Shown here piece by piece: positions 16,117 through 23,314 of a stretch of DNA of 39,040 nucleotides; the first letter of the stretch is position 1, and every line of letters begins with the position of its first letter. The translations under genes and the position numbers were made by a program. The stretch covers positions 425-39,464 of the forward strand of contig DJSG01000015.1 in the NCBI GenBank assembly GCA_002440265.1. The letters are read 5' to 3'. The DNA comes from Bacteroidales bacterium UBA6340. GTDB lineage: Bacteria > Bacteroidota > Bacteroidia > Bacteroidales > Paludibacteraceae. The notes beneath the pieces were generated by a model that saw only the letters and a program-made list of their open reading frames with translations, was not told the DNA's origin and searched no databases.

Positions 16117-16200
16117 GAATTAAGAATGAAGAATTAAGAATTATGAATTGCAAGTGTCGTCTCTAACCTCTATTCTCTAATCTCTAATATCTAAGAATTA
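16117..16200. repeat. 7-bp period array, twelve units, upstream of era
   Basis: Twelve units in unbroken phase: gaattaa, gaatgaa, gaattaa, gaattat, gaattgc, aagtgtc, gtctcta, acctcta, ttctcta, atctcta, atatcta, agaatta. It begins one base upstream of the era start codon and runs into the next terminator. Confidence 0.85.
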
Positions 16201-16243
16201 AGAGGGCGTATGCTCCTGTGTGGGAACACATTGCCCTCTTAAT
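16197..16243 (-). terminator. hairpin terminator of the M16 peptidase gene
   Basis: Perfect 11-base arms attaagagggc and gccctcttaat, with an inner tgtgt/acaca pairing, 22 bases beyond the peptidase stop. Confidence 0.7.
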
Positions 16244-16264
16244 CCGATGAAACGTTATCCGAGA

Positions 16265-19159
16265 TTAGAATACGTCAAGGTCTGTTAAGGACTTGAATAG
16301 TTTGGATGGTGAGAGTTTGGTTACTTTGCATCCCAACTTGGCTTCAATAGCCTTGATGTCAATCTTCTTGGGGTCACCCATGAGGATAATGGTAACCGGC
16401 TTGCCCTGAATGTTGTCCTTGTAGAAGGTCTCGATGTCGTTGTACGTCAGGTTGTCCACCTTGGGCGAGTTGATACGTGCAGGGTCGTCGTTGTATCCGA
16501 GACGGGTCCAGTATTCATAGGTAAACGCCTTGCCACGCATAGACGGTTTGGCAGTCTGCTGTGCCTGCTTGAGCGAGGCACGGAGAGCCTCCATCTTGGT
16601 CGGGTCGTTGGGCATATTGTTGAGCAGGTCCATATAGACATTGACAGCGTCTGTCACCTTGTCGGACTGGGTACCTACATAACCCAGGAAATAGGTTTTC
16701 TTGCCTTGCAGGATAGGTGTGGAAACAATACCGTACGCCGAGTAAGCCATGGAGCGTTTCACACGAATCTCGTTCATTACGACACCCGTAAAGCCGCCGG
16801 AGAAGTACTGGTTGAATGCGTCCATCACTACATCGTTTGCGATGTCATACGGCTTGCCGTTGATGTAGAAATAGAGGTCCGCCTGCTGTACGTTGGTGTT
16901 GGGGAGGAAGAGGATAGTGGGTTTGTCGTAGGTTACGCGCTCTTTGACCACGGGCGAGTTGGACGGTTGCATACCCTCGGTGAGAGGCAGGTTGGATACG
17001 AGTTGCTCTTGGGTGAGCGTACCGCAGTAGAAGACATCCAGCGCATAGGTACGAGCCGAAGCCACGAGTGACTGTACCTTGCCGCCGTTGAGTGCCCAGA
17101 CATCGGCAAAGGGTACTTCGTCGATATACGAGGACTTGTCACCATACAATGCGTATTGGCGGAGGGCAGCCTTCTGGACAGCCGTACGTTTCTGGCGGCT
17201 GTAACGCGAGTAGAACGTGGAGCCCTTGAGGTTATCCAACTGCTTGGTGTCGAGGTACGGCATGAGCAACTGACGGTTGATGAGGTTCATTACCTCGCCG
17301 AGGTTCTTGTCTTCACCACTGATAGAGATGGTGAAGTAACTGTCGGAGCAACCGTAGGACACGTCTGCGCCGAGGTTGGCGAGTTGCATCTGGAAGTCTT
17401 TACCCTCGGTCTTGGGCATGATACCTGCGTTGTTCATGAGGGATGTAGCCCACGGCAGCAACGGCAGTTCGTGCTCGCCTACGCCGTAACGGAGGGTGAG
17501 GGAGAAGATGTCGTTCTTGGTGTTGGGGGTATAGTGCAACTTCACGTTCTCACCAAGAGAAGACACGGTAACGTCTGCAAAGTTGTTGAAGGTCTGTTTG
17601 AGTTCGCCCTTAGGCAGTTTGGCAAACTCCTCAGAGTAAGCAGTATGTGCATCTTTGACGGGGTCGAGGGGCTTGATTTGCGGTTTGGGCAGGGTCTTAG
17701 CCTTCACGGTTCCTTCGTCGAAAGAGAGTGTCATATAACTTGCGCCGAAGTACTTCTTGGCACACGCGACGATTTCCTCCTTTGTGAGTGCCTGTATCTT
17801 GGCATTCGCAGTGAAGATGTCGTCGATAGGTTTGCCGTAGGTGAAGCAGTTGACAAGGCGGCTCATCTTGGTGGACGAGTGTTCGTCAGCCACCTTGCTG
17901 GACTGGTCGTACATACGCTTGACGGAAGCGATGAGTTCGTCAGATATTTCGCCACGTGTCAGTTTGTTGACCTCGTTGAATACGATGGTCTGTGTCTGCT
18001 TGTCGGACTCGAACATCTGCTGGTTGGCATCATAGTACGGCACAGCCTGAATCATGATACGACCGGTGTTGCGGCGGGTGTCGGAATAAGCATATACGCC
18101 CTGCACGTCACCGTTGATATTGAGTTTGTCGAGGAGACCTGTCTGTCCGTTGGAGAGGAGGTTGACTACAAAGCCGAGTACGTCTTCGTCGGGGTCACCC
18201 TCTTTGACACCTTGGAAAGCCCATGCAATCTGTGGGTTGTAGCCCATCTTGTAGTGCTTGGAGCCGGTCATAGCGGGATCCTGATAGGTAGGACGAGTGG
18301 GCAGTTCCTTGGGCTGAAGACGTGAGAAAGTGGCTTCAATCATCGGCTTGGTGGTCTCGGTGTCGAAGTCTCCGACAAGGATAAGTGCCATATTATTAGG
18401 TACATACCATGTATTGAAGAACTCGATGAGTTTGCTCAAGCGCGGGTTCTTGAGGTGCTCGGGCTTGCCGATGACGTTGCGCTCGTAGGGCGAACCGGCA
18501 TAGATGTCGGCGAAGACCTGGTTGTGCACCTGCGACGAGGGTTCGTTGGCGTACATGTTGTACTCCTCGAACACGTTCTCCAACTCAGCCTGGAAGGTAC
18601 GGAAGACCGGGTTGATGAGTCGGTCGGAGAAGATGGTGAGCCAACGATACATCTCCACAGAGGGGAACGAGTTATGGTAGCAGGTTACGTCGTAGGAGGT
18701 GTAGGCATTGACACCCTCTGCACCGATGAGGTCCATCATATTGAAGAAGTCTTCGGTAGAGGATACTTTGGCTTCGCGCATGGATACCTCGTTGATTTGC
18801 GTAGCCAACTGTGCGCGCAGTTTCTCGTCGGTAGTCTCAGAGTATTGGTCGTACAAGGCGATGATAGAGTCGTACATGGGCTTCTCTTTCTCCCAGTCGA
18901 GGGCACCGATGCGCTGAGTACCCTTGAAGAGCATGTGCTCGAGGTAGTGCGCCAGACCTGTATATTCAGCGGGTTCGTCCACGGCACCGGCACGAACCAC
19001 TACGTAGCCGGTTACGTCGGGTTGGTCGTGGTCCTCCCACAGCATCACGGTGAGACCATTGTCCAGTTTGTACTCACTGAGCCCTTCACGGGACTGCGCC
19101 TGTACAAACGCGAAAGTGCAGACTGCAAGCAGTGCACCTAAGATAAGTTTTTTCTTCAT
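16265..19159 (-). CDS. M16 family (insulinase/pitrilysin-type) zinc metallopeptidase
   Basis: Exported zinc peptidase of 964 residues with signal peptide MKKKLILGALLAVCTFAFVQ. The inverted zinc motif HYLEH is at residues 71-75, with a downstream glutamate in LENVFEEYN as the likely third ligand. The architecture is the usual double one: an active N-terminal M16 domain (about 25-220), an M16_C domain, then a second M16/M16_C pair lacking the HxxEH motif (about 520-900, including MNEIRVKRSMAYSAYG). Members degrade peptides in the periplasm and some process secreted proteins. The start is chosen for the signal peptide. The gene is separated from tdh by a repeat-rich 324-base region and from era by a terminator, so it is probably transcribed alone. 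The exact substrate cannot be told. Confidence 0.93.
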   Translation of the reverse strand: MKKKLILGALLAVCTFAFVQAQSREGLSEYKLDNGLTVMLWEDHDQPDVTGYVVVRAGAVDEPAEYTGLAHYLEHMLFKGTQRIGALDWEKEKPMYDSIIALYDQYSETTDEKLRAQLATQINEVSMREAKVSSTEDFFNMMDLIGAEGVNAYTSYDVTCYHNSFPSVEMYRWLTIFSDRLINPVFRTFQAELENVFEEYNMYANEPSSQVHNQVFADIYAGSPYERNVIGKPEHLKNPRLSKLIEFFNTWYVPNNMALILVGDFDTETTKPMIEATFSRLQPKELPTRPTYQDPAMTGSKHYKMGYNPQIAWAFQGVKEGDPDEDVLGFVVNLLSNGQTGLLDKLNINGDVQGVYAYSDTRRNTGRIMIQAVPYYDANQQMFESDKQTQTIVFNEVNKLTRGEISDELIASVKRMYDQSSKVADEHSSTKMSRLVNCFTYGKPIDDIFTANAKIQALTKEEIVACAKKYFGASYMTLSFDEGTVKAKTLPKPQIKPLDPVKDAHTAYSEEFAKLPKGELKQTFNNFADVTVSSLGENVKLHYTPNTKNDIFSLTLRYGVGEHELPLLPWATSLMNNAGIMPKTEGKDFQMQLANLGADVSYGCSDSYFTISISGEDKNLGEVMNLINRQLLMPYLDTKQLDNLKGSTFYSRYSRQKRTAVQKAALRQYALYGDKSSYIDEVPFADVWALNGGKVQSLVASARTYALDVFYCGTLTQEQLVSNLPLTEGMQPSNSPVVKERVTYDKPTILFLPNTNVQQADLYFYINGKPYDIANDVVMDAFNQYFSGGFTGVVMNEIRVKRSMAYSAYGIVSTPILQGKKTYFLGYVGTQSDKVTDAVNVYMDLLNNMPNDPTKMEALRASLKQAQQTAKPSMRGKAFTYEYWTRLGYNDDPARINSPKVDNLTYNDIETFYKDNIQGKPVTIILMGDPKKIDIKAIEAKLGCKVTKLSPSKLFKSLTDLDVF

Positions 19160-19209
19160 AAATTTTAAGTTATTACCTTATTTATATATTTGCTATCCCT
19201 TTCTAACGG

Positions 19210-19253
19210 TTGCCTCTCCGTTGCGTATCCCTTGCGTATCCCTTGCTGAATGG
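19210..19253. repeat. 11-bp period array (ttgcgtatccc type)
   Basis: Units ttgcctctccg, ttgcgtatccc, ttgcgtatccc, ttgctgaatgg. The exact 11-mer ttgcgtatccc recurs inverted at 30986-30996. Confidence 0.75.
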
Positions 19254-19325
19254 TAGCCGATGGTTCTTCGTTTATATCGATTAATAATCGAAAATCATGT
19301 GGCGTTCAAGGGCTCTATACCCAAG

Positions 19326-19391
19326 GTTCTCCCGAAGTTCTCTCGGTATTCTCTCGGGGATTTGTCGCGGGTCTATCGCGGGTCGCTCGGC
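19326..19391. repeat. 11-bp period array, six units
   Basis: Units in phase: gttctcccgaa, gttctctcggt, attctctcggg, gatttgtcgcg, ggtctatcgcg, ggtcgctcggc. The 25 bases at 19336-19360 match 32711-32735. Confidence 0.8.
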
Positions 19392-19443
19392 GGACAGGGG
19401 GTTGAATTTGCTGTTTTGGTGGCTCTAAAAAGAGCAAAAGACA

Positions 19444-19477
19444 GGGTTGCAGAGAGCACGAAAGCCCGCTGCAACCC
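19444..19477 (-). terminator. hairpin terminator after tdh
   Basis: Arms gggttgcag and ctgcaaccc lie just beyond the tdh stop. On the minus strand a T-rich stretch (tgtcttttgctcttttt) follows, as in an intrinsic terminator. Confidence 0.75.
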
Positions 19478-19483
19478 TTATGA

Positions 19484-20506
19484 TTACCATTCCAGAATGA
19501 CCTTTCCGCACTGGCCGCTGACCATGACGTCGAAGCCCTTTTGGAAGTCGTCGAACTTGAAGTGGTGCGTGATGACAGGACTGAGGTCGAGCCCTCCGAG
19601 CAACATCTGCTCCATCTGGTACCAGGTCTCCCACATGCGGCGACCCGTGATGCCCTTGATAGTCAGAGCGTTGAAGATGATGTCCGACCAGTTGACCTGC
19701 GTATTCTCGGGCAGAATGCCGAGTTGTGCGATGTTGGCACCTTTGTACATGTGCTCAATCATGTCGTTGAACGCAGCGGGTGCGCCCGACATCTCGAGTC
19801 CCACGTCGAAGCCGCGGATACCGAGTTGCTCCATCGCCCCTTGGATAGTCTCGCCCTTCGCGCCGTTGACGGTGAGCGTTGCGCCCATCTTCTTGGCGAT
19901 GTCGAGACGGAGTTCGTTGATGTCGGTTACGACCACGTGTTTGGCACCTGCGTAACGGCAGATACCCGCAGCCATAGTACCGATGAGACCTGCGCCCGTG
20001 ATGAGGACGTCCTCGCCCAGCAATGGGAATGCCAGCGCGGTGTGTGTGGCGTTGCCAAAGGGATCCATGATGGCAGCAAAGTCATCAGGTATCTCGGGAC
20101 GCAAGGGCACTACGTTGGACTCGGGGATAGACACGTACTCGGCAAAAGCACCGTCGCGGGTGATACCCACGGAGAGGGTGTTTTCGCACACATGCCCCAT
20201 GCCCCGACGGCAGTTGCGGCAATGCCCGCAGACGATGTGCCCCTCGGCAGTGACACGGTCGCCGACCTTGATATAGCGCACGCCTGGACCTACCTCAGCC
20301 ACTACGCCTACGAACTCATGTCCTTGAATATAAGGCGGTTTGCAGTGCGTCTGCGACCATTTGTCCCACTTGTACATGTGGAGGTCGGTGCCGCAGATAG
20401 CGGCTTTGGTGACCTTGATGAGGACATCATTCAGTCCGACTTCGGGCATCGGGACGTCTTCCATCCAGATGCCGTATTCGGGATATCGTTTTACTAACGC
20501 TTTCAT
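19484..20506 (-). CDS. tdh: L-threonine 3-dehydrogenase (zinc, NAD-dependent)
   Basis: Oxidises L-threonine to 2-amino-3-ketobutyrate with NAD+. The 340 residues match the zinc alcohol-dehydrogenase-type Tdh. The catalytic zinc region has AICGTDLHMYKWD (Cys38) and GHEFVG (His63, Glu64). The structural zinc cysteines are 93, 96, 99 and 107 (CGHCRNCRRGMGHVC). The Rossmann motif is LITGAGLIGTMAAG. The start at ATG 20506 (MKALVKRYPEYGIW) is the family start. A GTG at 20542 would add 12 residues from repeat DNA and is less likely. It lies downstream of kbl, which uses its unstable product, so the pair converts threonine to glycine and acetyl-CoA. Confidence 0.95.
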   Translation of the reverse strand: MKALVKRYPEYGIWMEDVPMPEVGLNDVLIKVTKAAICGTDLHMYKWDKWSQTHCKPPYIQGHEFVGVVAEVGPGVRYIKVGDRVTAEGHIVCGHCRNCRRGMGHVCENTLSVGITRDGAFAEYVSIPESNVVPLRPEIPDDFAAIMDPFGNATHTALAFPLLGEDVLITGAGLIGTMAAGICRYAGAKHVVVTDINELRLDIAKKMGATLTVNGAKGETIQGAMEQLGIRGFDVGLEMSGAPAAFNDMIEHMYKGANIAQLGILPENTQVNWSDIIFNALTIKGITGRRMWETWYQMEQMLLGGLDLSPVITHHFKFDDFQKGFDVMVSGQCGKVILEW

Positions 20507-20539
20507 TTTGAATACTTTGTGTTGGTTGTTCGCGGTGCT

Positions 20540-20640
20540 CACGATGGTGGTTGCACGATGGTGGTTACACGATAGTGGCTTCGCGATGGTAGTTGCACGA
20601 TAGTGGACTTCGCGATAACAGGCTTCGCGATAGTGGACTT
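20540..20640. repeat. 14/15-bp tandem repeat between kbl and tdh
   Basis: Seven consecutive units: four of 14 bases (cacgatggtggttg type) and three of 15 (cgcgatagtggactt type), with few differences. It fills most of the 138-base gap between the kbl stop and the tdh start. Confidence 0.9.
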
Positions 20641-20644
20641 CGCG

Positions 20645-21835
20645 TTATTTGAGGACGCCCAATGCTTTGCCCACTTTGACGAAAGCGGCAACACCCTTAT
20701 CCAGTTGCTCGCGCGTGTGCGCAGCCGACAGTTGGACGCGGATACGCGCCTGCCCTTGCGGCACAACAGGATAGTAGAAGCCCGTGACATAGATGCCCTC
20801 GTCCTGCAAAGCGGCAGCGAACTCCTGGCTCAGGCGAGCGTCGTAGAGCATGACTGCGCAGATGGCAGACTGGGTGGGCTTGATGTCGAAGCCGGCTTCC
20901 TTCATCTTGCCGACAAAGTAGTCGGTGTTGGCATGCAGGCGGTCCTGCAGTTCGTTGCTGCGGGTGAGTATCTCGAAGGTCTTCAACCCTGCTGCCGCAA
21001 TCATCGGCGGGATAGAGTTGGAGAACAGATACGGACGGCTGCGCTGACGGAGAAGGTCGATAATCTCCTTGCGCCCCGTGGTGAAACCACCTACAGAGCC
21101 GCCAAACGCCTTGCCGAGAGTGCCCGTGAGCACCTCGATTTTGCCGCGGAGGTTGAACTGCTCGGTAACACCGTGTCCCGTCTTGCCTACGACACCTGCC
21201 GAGTGGCTCTCGTCCACCATGACCATGGCATCGTACTTCTGTGCCAACTCGTAAATCTTGTCCAGCGGGCAGACATTGCCGTCCATGGAGAAGACACCGT
21301 CGGTAGCGATGATGCGGAAACGCTGTGCCTGCGCCTTCTTGAGTTGCTCCTCGAGGTCAGCCATATCGCCATTGGCATAGCGATAGCGCACTGCCTTGCA
21401 GAGGCGGACACCGTCGATAATCGAGGCGTGGTTGAGGGCATCGGAGATGATAGCGTCCCGGTCGGTGAGCAGGGGCTCGAAGAGACCGCCGTTGGCATCG
21501 AAACAAGCCGCATAGAGGATGGTGTCCTCGGTGCCGAAGAAATCGGAGATGGCCTTTTCGAGTTGCTTGTGGGTGTCCTGCGTACCGCAGATGAAACGCA
21601 CCGAAGCCATACCGTAGCCGCGCGAGTCCATACGGTCCTTGGCTGCCTGGATGAGTTCGCGGTTGTCAGCCAAGCCCAGATAGTTGTTGGCGCAGAAGTT
21701 AATCACATCTTTGCCGCCCTCCACCTTGATGGCGGAGGATTGCGGCGTGATGATGATACGTTCGTTTTTGTAAAGCCCTGCGTCCTTGATGTCTTGCAAG
21801 GTAGCCTGCAGGTGCTTTTGAAACTCGGTGTACAT
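20645..21835 (-). CDS. kbl: glycine C-acetyltransferase (2-amino-3-ketobutyrate CoA ligase)
   Basis: PLP-dependent alpha-oxoamine synthase that cleaves 2-amino-3-ketobutyrate with CoA to glycine and acetyl-CoA. The 396 residues match Kbl. Key segments are NFCANNYLGLADN, the PLP-contacting MVDESHSAGVVGKTG and the Schiff-base lysine in TGTLGKAFGGSVGGF. The late region YPVVPQGQARIRVQLSAAHT is conserved in the family. Partnering with tdh downstream and gdhA 21 bases upstream supports Kbl over the related BioF or HemA. The stop codon abuts the 14/15-base repeat. Confidence 0.95.
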   Translation of the reverse strand: MYTEFQKHLQATLQDIKDAGLYKNERIIITPQSSAIKVEGGKDVINFCANNYLGLADNRELIQAAKDRMDSRGYGMASVRFICGTQDTHKQLEKAISDFFGTEDTILYAACFDANGGLFEPLLTDRDAIISDALNHASIIDGVRLCKAVRYRYANGDMADLEEQLKKAQAQRFRIIATDGVFSMDGNVCPLDKIYELAQKYDAMVMVDESHSAGVVGKTGHGVTEQFNLRGKIEVLTGTLGKAFGGSVGGFTTGRKEIIDLLRQRSRPYLFSNSIPPMIAAAGLKTFEILTRSNELQDRLHANTDYFVGKMKEAGFDIKPTQSAICAVMLYDARLSQEFAAALQDEGIYVTGFYYPVVPQGQARIRVQLSAAHTREQLDKGVAAFVKVGKALGVLK

Positions 21836-21856
21836 ACCTTATATATTATAGATAGA

Positions 21857-23203
21857 TTAGATAGTCCCCTGCTCCAGCATAGCCTGAGCAACCTTCATGA
21901 AGCCGGCGATGTTAGCACCCTTGACATAGTCAATCTTGCCGTCGGGTTGCGTGCCGAACTTAACGCACTGCTCGTGGATAGACTGCATGATGTGGTGGAG
22001 ACGCTCGTCAACCTCTTTTGCGGTCCAACTGAGGTGCTCGGCATTCTGCGTCATTTCGAGACCCGAAGTAGCCACACCACCTGCGTTCACAGCCTTGCCC
22101 GGAGCAAACAAGAAGCCCGGTTGTGCCTGGAAGAAGTGAATAGCACCGGGTTGGCAACCCATGTTACTTACCTCGCAGCAGCACCATGTGCCGTTAGCAA
22201 CCAACTCCTTAGCGTCGTCTTCACTGAGTTCGTTCTGGAATGCGCAAGGCAGAGCGATGTCGCACTTAACCGACCAAGCCTTCTTGCCTGCGGTGAAGTG
22301 AGCCTGTGCGGGGAACTTGTCAGCCATATCCTGCACCTTGTTGCGGTTGGAAGCACGCATCACGAGCATATAGTCAATCATCTCGTCGGTGATACCCTCA
22401 GGGATAGCGCAAACGCCGTCCGGACCCGAGATAGCAACCACCTTGGCACCCAACTCCTTAGCCTTGATAGCAGCACCCCATGCCACGTTGCCGAAGCCCG
22501 AGAGAGCCACTGTCTTGCCCTTGATGTCGTGACCTGCGGTGTGGAGCACGTGCTGTGTGAAATAGAGTGCACCGAAACCGGTAGCCTCGGGACGGAGGAT
22601 AGAACCACCCCACGTCATACCCTTGCCGGTGAGGACACCTGTGTGGTATTGGCGAGCCAACTTCTGATACATACCATTGAGGAAGCCGATTTCACGACCG
22701 CCAACGCCTACGTCACCAGCAGGAATATCCTGGTCGGGGCCAATGCAACGCCACAACTCCAGCATAAATGCCTGGCAGAAGCGCATGATTTCAGCGTCGG
22801 ACTTGCCAACGGGGTCAAAGTCGGAACCACCCTTGGCACCACCCATAGGCAATGTGGTGAGGGCGTTTTTGAATGTCTGCTCAAAGCCGAGGAACTTCAG
22901 CATACTGGGGGTAACAGCCTTGTGGAAACGGAGTCCGCCTTTGTAGGGACCGATAGCCGAGTTGAATTGTACACGATATCCGAGGTTGGTCTGTACTTCG
23001 CCGTTGTCATCCACCCAAGTAACACGGAACGTGAAAATACGATCCGGCTCTACCATACGCTCAACGATTTTGGCTTTCTCAAACTCAGGATGCTGGTTGT
23101 ACACTGGCTCGATGGACTCGAGTACCTCCTGGACTGCCTGCAGGTATTCTGCTTCGCCCGGGTGCTTCGCAGCAAGTTGCTGCATAATTGTTTCTACCTT
23201 CAT
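21857..23203 (-). CDS. gdhA: NADP-specific glutamate dehydrogenase
   Basis: Converts 2-oxoglutarate and ammonium to glutamate, the main ammonium-assimilation step in many Bacteroidales. The 448 residues match hexameric NADP-type GDH. The substrate site has RFHKAVTPSMLKFLGFEQTF and the active-site lysine in LPMGGAKGGSDFDPVGKSD. IPAGDVGVGGREIG and the nucleotide-binding ALSGFGNVAWGAA follow. The cofactor preference is assigned from family similarity. It has its own promoter overlapping the 3' end of the histidine kinase gene and is followed after 21 bases by kbl, linking glutamate and threonine/glycine metabolism. Confidence 0.95.
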   Translation of the reverse strand: MKVETIMQQLAAKHPGEAEYLQAVQEVLESIEPVYNQHPEFEKAKIVERMVEPDRIFTFRVTWVDDNGEVQTNLGYRVQFNSAIGPYKGGLRFHKAVTPSMLKFLGFEQTFKNALTTLPMGGAKGGSDFDPVGKSDAEIMRFCQAFMLELWRCIGPDQDIPAGDVGVGGREIGFLNGMYQKLARQYHTGVLTGKGMTWGGSILRPEATGFGALYFTQHVLHTAGHDIKGKTVALSGFGNVAWGAAIKAKELGAKVVAISGPDGVCAIPEGITDEMIDYMLVMRASNRNKVQDMADKFPAQAHFTAGKKAWSVKCDIALPCAFQNELSEDDAKELVANGTWCCCEVSNMGCQPGAIHFFQAQPGFLFAPGKAVNAGGVATSGLEMTQNAEHLSWTAKEVDERLHHIMQSIHEQCVKFGTQPDGKIDYVKGANIAGFMKVAQAMLEQGTI

Positions 23204-23282
23204 GGTTTAAATAATTAAATGTATTTGGTTAATACGGTTGTTAGTCAAATTTGCTTACACTTTGCTATCCGCTAACAGGCGG

Positions 23283-23314
23283 CAAAATTACACATTTTTT
23301 CTGAGATATACAAA
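23283..23314 (-). promoter_or_regulatory. promoter of gdhA
   Basis: Minus strand TTTG at 23314-23311, 20 bases, TAATTTTG at 23290-23283. The -7 element contains the histidine kinase stop codon. The leader to the gdhA start is about 70 bases. Confidence 0.65.

Larger units (their letters stand above)
19160..19483. other. 324-base intergenic region with two 11-bp arrays
   Basis: Between the M16 peptidase start and the tdh terminator. It contains arrays at 19210-19253 and 19326-19391. I found no clear minus-strand TAnnTTTG promoter for the peptidase here. Confidence 0.6.

Noticed and set aside
17156..18325. A 389-codon plus-strand frame
   Set aside because: Antisense shadow of the M16 peptidase gene.
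19541..20497. A 318-codon plus-strand frame
   Set aside because: Antisense shadow of tdh.
20603..23218. An 871-codon open frame on the plus strand
   Set aside because: It lies exactly antisense to kbl and gdhA, whose proteins are unmistakable. Its translation has no family features, and the long opening follows from the codon usage of the real genes.
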